Shown: one piece after another, positions 28,151-37,959 of the stretch
Position numbering within the stretch: the stretch's first letter is position 1
How the letters are laid out: each line of letters starts with the position of its first letter
Assembly: GCA_016718505.1 (NCBI GenBank)
Contig: JADKDE010000004.1
Location: 62,001 to 126,000 of the forward strand
Direction: 5' to 3'
DNA: 64,000 nt
Source of the DNA: Saprospiraceae bacterium
Lineage (GTDB): Bacteria; Bacteroidota; Bacteroidia; Chitinophagales; Saprospiraceae
Program-made: the position numbers and the translations under genes
Notes under the pieces: generated by a model
Database searches by the model: none
What the model saw: the letters and a program-made list of their open reading frames with translations, nothing else
What the model was told of the DNA's origin: nothing

Positions 28151-28214
28151 ATTAGTTTGTATTTTTAATAAATTTCAATGTTTGACGATCGTTTTGACCA
28201 TATTCTCTCACACC

Positions 28215-28243
28215 AACGCAAGTTTTCAAACTTGTGCCGACCC
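28215..28243 (-). repeat. Hairpin repeat after the second propeller gene, copy 2
   Basis: Minus strand: GGGTCGGCACAAGTTTG then AAAACTTGCGTT. The CAAGTTT/AAACTTG stem is perfect. It lies 14 bases after the stop of the gene at 28258 and closely resembles the copy at 26585-26612. Confidence 0.6.
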
Positions 28244-28257
28244 AAAATAACTGCCAA

Positions 28258-29766
28258 CTACCGCTTCACTACCTTATCCCCCGCCAAGACACGGCCATAC
28301 TGTACGATGCGCACGGCATAGATACCAGGCAGCCAGTCTCGGGTCGAAAGGCTCGTCCGATTCTGATACGAATCTAGAGGCTGCCGCAACATGAGTCGTC
28401 CTTGCATATCCCACACCTCCGCTACGCTGTGCTGGTAATCACCCCGCAGGTCATAGCCTATCTGGAGCTCATCGCTGACGGGATTGGGGCTTAAGGAGAG
28501 GTGGATCTCACCTTCTGTGTCGGTACTAACTATAGGCAGAGAGTCACAAGGGCTTCCCTTCAATGGACCGAGGCGATAGTTCGGATAATTGGGAACGCCA
28601 AAATTATTGTGAATCGGAAGCTTTAAGGAATGTTGCTTAAAGTTGCATCCTTTGCCACGGATATTGGGATCGTTGATTACGTGCAAATAGCGGACTCCAT
28701 TGGGGACACTCCCATAAATTTTGCCATCGGGAGCATTTTGGAGCATAAAAAAAGTGGTATGGAATGGATCTCTATTTCCATCGAAGGTGTCAATCTCCAT
28801 CTTCGTAGATTGGTATGGTTCATGACTCATGTCGTACTGCATCAGTTTTGTACCTAGTGATAGATATAATAATTTGCTATCGGGCGAAAAAGCAACCCCA
28901 CAAGAGGGGTAAAGACCCTGATAAATATCTTGACCTCTCCAAGTCAACTCGCCACTGCATCGGTCAAAGGAATAAAGATCTAAAAAGACAGTATAATTAG
29001 GACTTAGTCCATAAAAAGTAATGGTGGCATAAGAGGTTCCATCTGGAGAAAATACTGATTGTCCTAAATCTATATAAAATCTATTCTTAAATGTACTCCT
29101 ATTAAAAATATGAATACTATCAGGAGTTATTAATAGCAACTTAAAATCTGATGGATTAAGAAATTTGGGAATAAGAACCCACCAATCTCTTCCATTAGCG
29201 TGTTTAACAGCAGTCAAATGGCCTATTGCCAAAGTATCTTCTATAATTTTCTTTTCTTTAATATTAATTTTTCCAAGGCCTTCATTTTGAAGCATATCGA
29301 CTTCTGTCATTCTCAAATCAAGAGAATATACATAAAGGACGTTAGGCAGACTCAATGTTTGTGCACACTCATGAAAGATAATGTATTTGCTTTTATGGTT
29401 TGGTTTTGGAAGCACAACTATTTTTTGAGGAGTATCAAAATATGCCAATTTACCGTGTGTAAGGCTATCCGTCCCAGCCATTTTCTGATGCAATTTATTG
29501 TATAGAAATAGCCCATCTGTATAGAACTGCAAGGCTCCTTCTTCATTACATATGGCTATATTAGTAAAGTCGGTGTCAGCTCTGCCCATTGGGTCCTTTT
29601 GAAAAGTGCTCGTGTCCAAGGGAAATTGAAGAAAGGCATTGCCGATATCTGGAAAGGGATTTACTCCCCTCTTGCCTAAAAGCCAAATATTATCATATTT
29701 TTGCGAAAAACAAGGTGCTACAAAACAAAAGCTAAGAATTAAAGTATAACAAAAGTTTTTAACCAT
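28258..29766 (-). CDS. Secreted beta-propeller protein with T9SS type A sorting domain (paralogue 2)
   Basis: A 502-residue paralogue of the next gene downstream. It has a signal peptide (MVKNFCYTLILSFCF..., cleavage near FSQ) and propeller blades including SVFSPDGTSYATITFYG and VAFSPDSKLLYLSLGTKL. The sorting domain is in the last 80 residues (LSPNPVSDELQIGY, VWDMQGRLMLRQP, AVRIVQYGRV). Base composition is uneven: the 60 bases at 28261-28320 have 35 G or C, while 29221-29280 have 17. The sorting-domain end may thus have a different history. Tandem duplication with the neighbour is likely. Function unknown. Confidence 0.8.
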   Translation of the reverse strand: MVKNFCYTLILSFCFVAPCFSQKYDNIWLLGKRGVNPFPDIGNAFLQFPLDTSTFQKDPMGRADTDFTNIAICNEEGALQFYTDGLFLYNKLHQKMAGTDSLTHGKLAYFDTPQKIVVLPKPNHKSKYIIFHECAQTLSLPNVLYVYSLDLRMTEVDMLQNEGLGKINIKEKKIIEDTLAIGHLTAVKHANGRDWWVLIPKFLNPSDFKLLLITPDSIHIFNRSTFKNRFYIDLGQSVFSPDGTSYATITFYGLSPNYTVFLDLYSFDRCSGELTWRGQDIYQGLYPSCGVAFSPDSKLLYLSLGTKLMQYDMSHEPYQSTKMEIDTFDGNRDPFHTTFFMLQNAPDGKIYGSVPNGVRYLHVINDPNIRGKGCNFKQHSLKLPIHNNFGVPNYPNYRLGPLKGSPCDSLPIVSTDTEGEIHLSLSPNPVSDELQIGYDLRGDYQHSVAEVWDMQGRLMLRQPLDSYQNRTSLSTRDWLPGIYAVRIVQYGRVLAGDKVVKR

Positions 29767-29788
29767 AATAAATAATTGAAATTGTTAA

Positions 29789-29816
29789 GAAAGCAGGGAA
29801 CAAATGCTCCCTGCTT
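29789..29816. terminator. Hairpin terminator after the beta-helix gene
   Basis: AAAGCAGGGA (29789-29798) pairs perfectly with TCCCTGCTTT (29807-29816) around an eight-base loop, 13 bases beyond the stop of the large minus-strand gene. The U-run is weak on the minus strand. Confidence 0.7.
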
Positions 29817-29829
29817 TATTTGATATAGT

Positions 29830-32800
29830 TTAATCTTGAACTAAGAGTCTATACGTTTTATCCGTACTATTTCCTGATATTTTCAGTAAATATAATCCAT
29901 GAGGCGATTGGCTGATATCCAATCTTTCGCTTGTTGAAATTATATGCTGCATTTTGATCATCTGCCCTAAAGCATTGTAGATCGATAGCGTAGATCCTAC
30001 TTCTAATCCACCGATATTATAAATGCCATTTGACGGGTTTGGAAATATTTTTAGCTCAGAACCCATGTTTTGGGTGATGTCTCGCTTTTCAAGGTTTTCT
30101 TCGATCGTCTGACAATGATCATCGAATACCAAGTTTTGGTTCTGTATAAGTGCCATGTTTCTAGCCCAATAGACAGCATTGCCATAGTCCAAAGGACAAA
30201 GATTTCCTATAGCGATAAGTTGATCAAATTGAGCTGGTGTCCAATTATTGAATTGCTTTTTCATGCCCTCTATGACAAGATTGTTGAATTGTTTGTCTTG
30301 GATAAGCTCTTGACTGCTGGGTACAATGCTTGATAATTCAGCTGCAAATGCATTGAGTGTACTCATCCTCGTGTTAGTGAATCCATTTATAAGAATGCTA
30401 AAACCTTGGTATTCTAAATCCAAGCGTTCACCCAATCCCTCGATGGCGTTAACCACAGTCAAAGAGTCCAAGATCGCAAAATATTTGTTCTCAAGAATAT
30501 TGTAATGAACCTTTAGATTTGCCCTTATACTAGTTATGGTATCGATTTTTTGACGAATGTTCTGGTATGCAGGATCTTCTTCTGGATGATTATTTGTTAA
30601 CGCTGTTTCGATGTTTACGATTTGATCCAAAGGTCCGTCTTTGGTTGCATTTTTAAATGAAATAACCTCGCTTTTATTGAGTGTTTCTACTGTTGCATCC
30701 TTTATTTTCCCGAGCATATATTTTTTCCCAAAATAAATATATCCATTTTTGTGTGGAATGTTACCGTAGTCTCCGCTTAATTGTATTTGATCTGAATAGG
30801 TATATTCATTGCCTTCTTCCCCAAATTTTGGTGGTTGACTCAGGTTGCAAACTACATCTGAATAACAATTATTTATGGTATTCAAATCCTTTTCAAACCA
30901 AGCATCAACACCCGCAGCATTGCCGTTGCTGGGCATTAGGGGCCAAGTATTGGTCTGAACCGTAAATTTTGACATATTTACCGAATTAGAATTAGAATTC
31001 TGATTATAAGCCCCTAGGCCACTAAAAGTACCTTGTGACCACCGATTGTTTGTCCATTTTTGCGGTGAGATATAACTGCCTTGTTCTAGCCAAAGACCAT
31101 ACTGAGCATTGCTTATATGGGATGTTCTAAGTTTTGTATCCATATTTACAAAATTAGACCAAATGCTGCGTTGATAGCCATTGATATAATTGCAACAAAA
31201 CAAATTATTTGGACTGCTTTCTAAAAAGATGCCCATTGATGGTCTATCTTCATCAAACGGGGTATTGGTATTAATGGTGTTCTCATAGAGTCTAATTCCA
31301 CTGGTGCCATACAATCCTATGCCCATTAAATTTTGGTTGCCATCAATACTATTTGATTGGACTGAAAATTTGGATCCATTTACCCCATTTAGAACGATGC
31401 CTCCGACATTGGTACCTGGCGAAATCTGGTTTTGATTGATGGCACCTTTTACCACCAAAGGATCTTGGTTAAAATGAATACATCCTCCATTCAAATTTAA
31501 ACCGTCAAGGAAGGTTGGATTTGATGAAGTTAATTCATTATGTCGTACGAATAATTGTCCATTCCCAATCGAATTCAAACCGTAGATGCAATTTGGTTTT
31601 GAATTGATCCTGTTGCTATCTATCGTATATGATGCATCCGTAGAAGAGATCAACCGAACTCCAGTAGTAGCAGTTATCTGAGATCCTATGATATTTACAA
31701 CAGCAAAGCTACTTCTTTCGAACATTACTCCAACATCCGCGGAGTTGACTGTAATATCTTTAACATCAACAAAATAACAAGAGTCACAAAAGATTCCTTT
31801 TCCTTTGGGTGGTCGATTATTGTGATTGTAAGATGTTCCTAACATTTTAGTAAAGATAGCATTGCCAACCATCATATTTGTTTTCTTTGCAAGTATTCCA
31901 TTTTGAATGCTGTCAAATTCATTCTGTGTACCAAAGATAAAATTAAAACTTAAAGCTGGATACAAATTAAAATGTGTGTTATTGTTCAATTTTATACCTG
32001 CGAAAGCTATCGTATCATAATTTGGTTGCCCTGGATATGGTGCCAATAATTTTCGAGTACTTTTGAAGATATTATGTAACATAGTTGTCGCAAAAATTCC
32101 CTTTGTAGGCTTCTCAAATTCTAAACTAACACCTATATAATTATTATTAAATACTATGTTATTTATTGTTAACAACCCAGATTTTAGGTCGGAATCTGAT
32201 TCAAGAATTTTTATACCATATTCAGCATCTTGTATATAGTTTCTTTTTTGAAATGCAACCTTTGCCTTTGATTGGTCAATATAAATGCCTTTCCACATTT
32301 TTTCGCAACCTATAAATTCGCAATAAAGGAAAGAAACTCTTACAGCATCTTCAATCAAAATTTTTGATCCAGGATGCATAACGAAATGGCAAGATTTTAA
32401 ATCAATATCTTGGTTTATTTTTAAAGTTCCAAAAACATGAAAACATAAATTACTAACACTAATGAACTCGCTAGATAATCCAAATGATGAAAATATTGAA
32501 TGGGAATTTGCACCTTCTACTAAATTACATGCTACATAGGTGTTTAATGAAGATGAAGGGCAATTACAGCTAGTAGAAATGCAATCTGTTGCAATAATCT
32601 CCTTAATTGATGAGAATGAATTGCCACATATGTCCGTTACCGTATGAACAACATTGTACACGCCTGGGTTAGGAAAAGCAAATGATGGGGAAACTTGATT
32701 GCTCGTCAAAAGTCCATTGTTCACTGACCAGGTATGGGAGTCAGAAGTAGTAACTGGAGTGAATAAATTTCCTAAAGTACAATTGGTGTTGACAAAATCT

Positions 32801-34278
32801 GGGTTAAGAGGTCCAGTGGTAGTTATCCAATTTTCAGAAAACTGAAGAGAATTAGTACTATTGCAATCATCAAGGAGATTTATTTGTAGTTGAATATTTG
32901 AGATTAAATCTGCAGAGATGTTTTGTCCTGACAATACTAAAGTTACCTTTAAACAGTCTCCATTGTCTATCAAATGCCCTGTGTATTTTCCATTCGCATC
33001 AAAATCGCCTTCAATATTAATTGTTTGATTGGGTTGGCTATTATTGATATTGACATTTAGGTTTACATCAATATCTGTTGTCCCATGGTTAGGACTAATG
33101 CCACAAATGTTGTATTCAACCGTTATCTTATTACAAGTTTTAGTTACATCCTCAGTTACGTTAATATCAACAGGATATTGAGAATAAACTTCAACGTCAT
33201 CAAGATAAATTGCACCTTTTGAGACAGTATCAATAGGCATATTATCTCCTCCCACTGTAACCACCAAATAATTCAAATCAAATCCAAAGTTATTTGTAAA
33301 GTTAAGCTCATAAGGTTGCATTCTAATATAATTGGGAAGTTGTTCATTCTGTGTTTGGGCAAAAAAATTGGAAATTTCTGTTCCACAAACAGCAGGATTT
33401 TCATCTAGTTTGGTTGTTTTTTTTCCAGAACAAAATAAATCCAAATCTTGTCCACAGCCCCCAAATTCTATTCTATTATCCTGACAGTTAATGTCGTTTA
33501 ATCCATACCAATGCACCATTAGATACTTGTTATTAGCAAAGAGAGCCCTTTGCGCATATCCAAGGTATTTGATTTTGAAATCGGCACCTATCTTTATCGG
33601 TTTGTTCAATGGAATAATTGCAAATGACCTGGTATGCCGAATACCATCAAAATCATCCCAAGTACCTTTGTTTAGCTCTAAGCATTCATTGTCAGAAGTT
33701 CCACTTTGGATGTAAATAACTCTAGCTGTTACATTATAATTATTTTGTTGATTTAGTTCACCACTATAGGTCAATTGGTTGATTGGCAATTGTGTATTGA
33801 ATGATAGTGGGAAATTATCAAATGCACTGAAATCACTAAAACAAACCGAATTACAAGAAGCCGGCGGATCACAGTGAATAGGTACTATACTTGAATAAAC
33901 GACTAATTGCCAGGTATGGGTCTTAAGTACCCCGTTTTCAGAATAAGTAAGACAAATTGGATATGTGCCTATACTAGTTGAAGAAATATCTGTTTGATCC
34001 GAGAGAGTTTGAATAGTCACTCCATTCTCTTCCTTGTTACAGTTATAAATATTAATTGCTGCATCTTCAGATAAATTAAAATCGTTTTTCAATTCTTCAT
34101 TTGTAAATGTAAGGACACCTGACACATTTGGGTTTCCAATATTTAAATATAGTGTATCTGTATTCAAGCCCTGGCCAAAAGCCATATTAGATATAAAAGA
34201 AAGATAAAACACTACCCACACAATATTCCGTAATAGCCCATAATAATGGGGAGATCTGAAATTGAAAATAGTTGTCAT
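29830..34278 (-). CDS. Giant secreted beta-helix/PKD protein with T9SS type A sorting domain
   Basis: A 1482-residue exported protein. It has a signal peptide ending near AFGQ and a region of immunoglobulin-like sandwiches. A PKD-type domain (about 510-565, SFAFPNPGVYNVVHTVTDICGN given in parts: SFAFPNPGVYNV and HTVTDICGN) follows, then a long right-handed parallel beta-helix (about 600-1130) rich in short N-containing turns (NNNTHF, SNSIDG, YENTIN). An alpha-helical region with LTNNHPEEDPAYQNIRQK precedes a type A sorting domain (FPNPSNGIYNIGG ... LYLLKISGNSTDKTYRLLVQD). Beta-helix cores often bind or cleave carbohydrate, but no catalytic residues are evident. Secretion by the T9SS is inferred. 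Confidence 0.8.
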   Translation of the reverse strand: MTTIFNFRSPHYYGLLRNIVWVVFYLSFISNMAFGQGLNTDTLYLNIGNPNVSGVLTFTNEELKNDFNLSEDAAINIYNCNKEENGVTIQTLSDQTDISSTSIGTYPICLTYSENGVLKTHTWQLVVYSSIVPIHCDPPASCNSVCFSDFSAFDNFPLSFNTQLPINQLTYSGELNQQNNYNVTARVIYIQSGTSDNECLELNKGTWDDFDGIRHTRSFAIIPLNKPIKIGADFKIKYLGYAQRALFANNKYLMVHWYGLNDINCQDNRIEFGGCGQDLDLFCSGKKTTKLDENPAVCGTEISNFFAQTQNEQLPNYIRMQPYELNFTNNFGFDLNYLVVTVGGDNMPIDTVSKGAIYLDDVEVYSQYPVDINVTEDVTKTCNKITVEYNICGISPNHGTTDIDVNLNVNINNSQPNQTINIEGDFDANGKYTGHLIDNGDCLKVTLVLSGQNISADLISNIQLQINLLDDCNSTNSLQFSENWITTTGPLNPDFVNTNCTLGNLFTPVTTSDSHTWSVNNGLLTSNQVSPSFAFPNPGVYNVVHTVTDICGNSFSSIKEIIATDCISTSCNCPSSSLNTYVACNLVEGANSHSIFSSFGLSSEFISVSNLCFHVFGTLKINQDIDLKSCHFVMHPGSKILIEDAVRVSFLYCEFIGCEKMWKGIYIDQSKAKVAFQKRNYIQDAEYGIKILESDSDLKSGLLTINNIVFNNNYIGVSLEFEKPTKGIFATTMLHNIFKSTRKLLAPYPGQPNYDTIAFAGIKLNNNTHFNLYPALSFNFIFGTQNEFDSIQNGILAKKTNMMVGNAIFTKMLGTSYNHNNRPPKGKGIFCDSCYFVDVKDITVNSADVGVMFERSSFAVVNIIGSQITATTGVRLISSTDASYTIDSNRINSKPNCIYGLNSIGNGQLFVRHNELTSSNPTFLDGLNLNGGCIHFNQDPLVVKGAINQNQISPGTNVGGIVLNGVNGSKFSVQSNSIDGNQNLMGIGLYGTSGIRLYENTINTNTPFDEDRPSMGIFLESSPNNLFCCNYINGYQRSIWSNFVNMDTKLRTSHISNAQYGLWLEQGSYISPQKWTNNRWSQGTFSGLGAYNQNSNSNSVNMSKFTVQTNTWPLMPSNGNAAGVDAWFEKDLNTINNCYSDVVCNLSQPPKFGEEGNEYTYSDQIQLSGDYGNIPHKNGYIYFGKKYMLGKIKDATVETLNKSEVISFKNATKDGPLDQIVNIETALTNNHPEEDPAYQNIRQKIDTITSIRANLKVHYNILENKYFAILDSLTVVNAIEGLGERLDLEYQGFSILINGFTNTRMSTLNAFAAELSSIVPSSQELIQDKQFNNLVIEGMKKQFNNWTPAQFDQLIAIGNLCPLDYGNAVYWARNMALIQNQNLVFDDHCQTIEENLEKRDITQNMGSELKIFPNPSNGIYNIGGLEVGSTLSIYNALGQMIKMQHIISTSERLDISQSPHGLYLLKISGNSTDKTYRLLVQD

Positions 34279-34776
34279 AATAAAAAAGTTTAATTAATTG
34301 AATAAATAAAAATGTGCATATTCTGACACAGCAATAGGTGTAGAGAGCAGACAAGAGGGCATGACGAGTACGGCCGAATTTCGTTAGGTCATTGTATTAA
34401 TCTCTAAGTAAACTATGTATTATTCAAAATATGATACTAAGTTACGGCGTATTTGCCAAATAAATCAAATTTGCATCGCAATCCCACTCGGAAACAAAAA
34501 CTTTAACAAATATTACCCAATCTTTATGTTTAAGTATCGCTGGTATAAAAACTTATATACCGAAATATAACCAATATGAAAAATAAAAATATGTCACCTA
34601 TCACCCTTAAAGCAGTTTTTCGGGTAAAATCCCGCGCGCGTCAGCGACCGTAACGGCCTGCGCAGCAGGGTCACGAAGGGACGGAACTCGTGAAGGCCGC
34701 GACCCGATCTCGACTTCGAGACGAGGAGGGAGACGCCCAAAATAACAATATTATTGGTTGGAAGATACTAGAATTA
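34279..34776. other. Intergenic region with GC-rich element
   Basis: 498 bases between the beta-helix gene (minus) and the barrel gene (minus). The only structure I can see is the GC-rich element at about 34630-34744. The rest is AT-rich leader sequence for the beta-helix gene. No open frame or RNA gene was recognised. Confidence 0.5.
34630..34744 (-). repeat. GC-rich 3' element, copy 3
   Basis: On the minus strand it begins TTATTTTGGGCGTCTCCC about 30 bases after the barrel gene stop. It runs through CTCGTCTCGAAGTCGAG and GATCGGGTCGCGGCC into a GC-rich tail. The core 34699-34744 matches 11190-11234 in order and strand, with the small CTCG/CGAG hairpin kept in both. Confidence 0.62.
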
Positions 34777-35525
34777 TTACCTCCGTCTGCCGCCGAAGGG
34801 AGCTTTGTAGTCGAAGCGGAAACCAAGTCTCAGGCCGAGTGAAAATGCGCCTACGGTAGAAGAATTCTCAACAGTATCATCGCTGTGTGGCTCGGGCTGA
34901 ACCATTTTTGCGAGATTTTGCCACTTGTGTTGGAAATGATAATAGTAATTGATGGAGGGTGTCAAGGTGATGAGATCGGAAATACCGATGTCCAAACCTG
35001 CGCCAAATCCTAGCAAGAAAGAGCCTGATTTGGACGGTTTGTTAAGAGTGCTTTTTAGTGTAGGAAGATCCAAAATGCTATATCCAGGCGTGACGGATAC
35101 GAAAAATCCCTTGTGAAAAAATGGGTCTTTTTTGGAAAAAGTAGGACAATTGCAATCGCCTTCCATGTTGAATAGATAGAACCGAGTTTGAAAATAAATT
35201 CCGTATTTTGCAATGTTGCCTTTTCGTCGGTGGATTTATTTTTTAATGAAAACTGGCCGTATCTCAGCTCAGGAAAAAACTCTATGCGCAAATCTTTAAG
35301 CCTAAAATACCCGTCTATGCCGTATTCGAACCCAGATATTTTGTCTAATGGCCAAGTAGTGTTATCTGGTAGTAAAGACTCCCAGTCGGATTCGCTCAGC
35401 GAGGTGTAATAGCCATTCAGACCTACTTGAGCCTTGCCATTTTGTGGTAAAAATAACAATATAAGCAGGGAGGAGAAGATGACTTTGTAGATCATATTTG
35501 TAAATGATTCCATTTCTTTAGACAT
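34777..35525 (-). pseudogene. Outer-membrane beta-barrel (porin-like) protein, frameshifted as given
   Basis: Two overlapping frames form one protein. 35055-35525 has the signal peptide (MIYKVIFSSLLILLFLPQNGKAQ) and the first strands up to TEFIFKLGSIY. 34777-35166 continues from FNMEGDCNCPTF through amphipathic strands (GFFVSVTPGYSILDL, GSFLLGFGAGLDIGIS, TVGAFSLGLRLGFRFDYKAPF). The true junction needs one more T on the minus strand where 35171-35172 reads AA, giving SIYFNMEG. The product is about 240 residues and resembles PorT/OmpA-like small barrels of the phylum. The start may be the ATG at 35495. The single-base loss may be an error. Confidence 0.75.
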
Positions 35526-35583
35526 TTGTATCCGAATTTAGATATTAAACGATTTTTATAACACTCAAATTGCCGTAAAAGTA

Positions 35584-36894
35584 TTGAAAACGAAGGGAAT
35601 AAAGAAAAATAATGTCAATGTCATTACTTTAGGGTGCTCCAAAAATCTGGTGGATTCAGAAAATATTATCACGCAATTAAAGGCCAATGACATCGAAGTT
35701 CATCACGAATCCAGTAAAAAAACGGATACTGTGATCGTCAATACTTGTGGATTTATAGATCTAGCGAAGCAAGAATCCATCGATACCATCCTGCAATACG
35801 CAAAACTAAAGAAAAAAGGCAAACTGGACAAGCTTTATGTTACAGGATGTTTATCTCAACGTTACAAAGACGCACTAGAGGTTGAAATCCCAGAGGTGGA
35901 TGCATTTTTCGGGACAATGGAGCTGCCAGGCCTATTGGCAAAACTCAATGCAGATTACAAGCACGAATTGATAGGAGAGCGGATCCCTACGACGCCGATG
36001 CACTATGCTTATATCAAGATAGCGGAGGGCTGTAATCGAACATGTTCTTTTTGCGCAATACCATTGATGCGAGGCGGACACGTATCTCGAACCATCGAAG
36101 ATATTGTGAAAGAAGCCAAGCATTTGGTTGGATTGGGTGTGAAAGAGGTCATGTTGATTGCCCAAGAATTGACTTACTATGGGTTGGATTTGTACAAAAA
36201 AAGGGCATTGGCTTAGTTGTTGAAGGAGTTGTCATCTGTAGAGGGGCTGGCCTGGATTCGTCTTCATTATGCCTATCCACACAAGTTTCCAATGGATATC
36301 TTGGATGCCATCAATGACTCCCCAAAAGTGTGTAAATATCTGGATATACCCTTGCAACATGCGAGCGACTCCGTGTTATTTAGGATGAAAAGACAAATTA
36401 CTAAAAAGGAGACGGAAACTCTAGTAAAGACCATAAGAGAAAAGGTGCCAGGGATAGCGATAAGGACGACGTTTTTGGTTGGATTTCCTGGAGAAACGGA
36501 AGAAGAATTCCAAGAATTGATGGATTTCGTCAGAGAAATGCGTTTGGATAGGGTGGGTGTATTCAAGTATTCGCACGAAGAAGACACCAGCGCACATGCA
36601 TTGGAAGATGATGTCCCAGAGGAAATAAAAGAAGAAAGGGCAGCAGCCATTATGTCCCTACAAGAGGGAATTTCTTTGGAAAAAAATCAAACCAAGATTG
36701 GGAAAACATTTAAAGTTTTGATAGATAGAAAAGAAGGCGGGTATTATTATGGGAGGACAGAATTCGATTCACCCGAAGTGGACAATGAGGTGTTGATAAA
36801 TGCTGGAGAACATTATTTGCGGGTAGGCGATTTTGCCGATATAAAAATTATAGAAGCTGAGGAGCACGATTTATATGGCACCTTTGTTGGATAA
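35584..36894 (+). pseudogene. rimO: Ribosomal protein S12 methylthiotransferase RimO, interrupted by an in-frame TAG
   Basis: RimO is a radical-SAM enzyme that methylthiolates an aspartate of ribosomal protein S12. The protein starts at a TTG (35584) as MKTKGIKKNNVNVITLGCSKN, the usual start with UPF0004-domain cysteines at C18, C55 and C89. The radical-SAM cluster motif CNRTCSFC is at C150, C154 and C157. Codon 211, at 36214-36216, is TAG after ALA; family members read D or E there, so a GAG-to-TAG change is likely. The frame continues as LLKELSSVEGLAWIRLHYAYPH and a TRAM domain to 36894. It could be a nonsense mutation or an error. The downstream part alone would lack the cluster. Confidence 0.88.
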
Positions 36895-36988
36895 AAAGTC
36901 GATTCAAAGTCGTGAAATTGGTTGTTTTTTTTTTAAAATTACTGACATTAAAAGGCCGTTGAACATACAATATATTTAAATTTTTCTA

Positions 36989-36996
36989 TACATTTG
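36989..36996 (+). promoter_or_regulatory. Possible -7 element for the nuo operon
   Basis: TACATTTG fits TAnnTTTG and lies eight bases before the nuoG ATG, implying a very short leader. A TTG at 36959-36961 is 27 bases upstream, longer than usual, so the -33 part is doubtful. Confidence 0.4.
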
Positions 36997-37004
36997 CAAT
37001 ACGA

Positions 37005-37958
37005 ATGAATAAGGTAAAATTAACCATTGACAATATTGAGGTAGAAGTGGATGAAGGCACAACTATCCTCAATGCAGCGCGTCAGATAGGTGGGAATATA
37101 GTTCCCCCAGCGATGTGCTATTATTCTTCGCTCAAAGGTAGTGGGGGTAAATGTAGGACTTGTTTGGTAAAAGTAGCTGCAGGGTCGTCCAAGGATCCTA
37201 GGCCTATGCCTAAGCTCGTAGCCTCATGCTCCACCCCAGTTCAAGAGGGTATGATTGTAGAAAATACCGTCAATCCAGAAGTCTTGGACACTAGAAAATC
37301 CATAGTCGAATTCTTGCTTATCAACCACCCATTGGATTGTCCAGTGTGTGACCAAGCAGGGGAGTGTGATTTGCAAAATCTTTCCTATGAACATGGATTG
37401 GAACAGACCCGCTTTGAGTTTGAAAAGAGAACTTTCGATGTCATAGACATAGGCGATAAGATCAAACTCCACATGAACAGATGTATCATGTGTTATCGGT
37501 GTGTATATACGGCCAATCAAATAACCGACGGTCGAGTACACGGAGTTATGAATAGAGGGGATCATTCTGAAATCAGTACTTATATCGAACAAGCAATCGA
37601 TAATGATTTTTCTGGAAATGTGATTGATGTTTGCCCTGTGGGTGCCTTAACAGATAGAACTTTTAGATTTAAAAGCCGGGTTTGGTTTACCAATCCGCAG
37701 AATGCGCATAGAGACTGTCCTACATGCTGTGGCAAAGTGGTTTTGTGGTTGTCAGGAGACGATATATTGCGTGTAAATGCAAGAAAAAATCACGACAACG
37801 AGGTGGAGGAATTCATCTGCAATACGTGTAGATTTGACAAAAAATCATTGAGTGATTGGGAGATTGAAGGCCCTACTGACATTGATCGACATTCAGTTAT
37901 AAGTCAAAATCACTATGAATTGCCAGTAATTGATCAACCTAAAAAATTGACCCCATAA
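37005..37958 (+). CDS. nuoG: NADH-quinone oxidoreductase subunit G (short form, 2Fe-2S/4Fe-4S)
   Basis: A complex I subunit that passes electrons from the NADH side through iron-sulfur clusters. The 317-residue protein has the N-terminal [2Fe-2S] ferredoxin domain (CYYSSLKGSGGKCRTC with C at about 38, 49 and 52, plus a later C), the His-coordinated cluster region (NHPLDCPVCDQAGECDLQ) and the CIMCYRC/CPVGALTD cluster segment. The C-terminal CPTCCGK...CNTC binds another. It ends before the large molybdopterin-like domain of classical NuoG, the short form I know from Bacteroidota. It heads a run of nuoGHIJKLMN, with one base before nuoH. nuoA-F are not in the window. Confidence 0.9.
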   Translation: MNKVKLTIDNIEVEVDEGTTILNAARQIGGNIVPPAMCYYSSLKGSGGKCRTCLVKVAAGSSKDPRPMPKLVASCSTPVQEGMIVENTVNPEVLDTRKSIVEFLLINHPLDCPVCDQAGECDLQNLSYEHGLEQTRFEFEKRTFDVIDIGDKIKLHMNRCIMCYRCVYTANQITDGRVHGVMNRGDHSEISTYIEQAIDNDFSGNVIDVCPVGALTDRTFRFKSRVWFTNPQNAHRDCPTCCGKVVLWLSGDDILRVNARKNHDNEVEEFICNTCRFDKKSLSDWEIEGPTDIDRHSVISQNHYELPVIDQPKKLTP

Positions 37959-37959
37959 G

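Noticed and set aside
36214..36216. Recoded stop (pyrrolysine or other) in rimO
   Set aside because: No sign of a recoding system; other genes use TAG and TGA as normal stops; a single substitution explains it.
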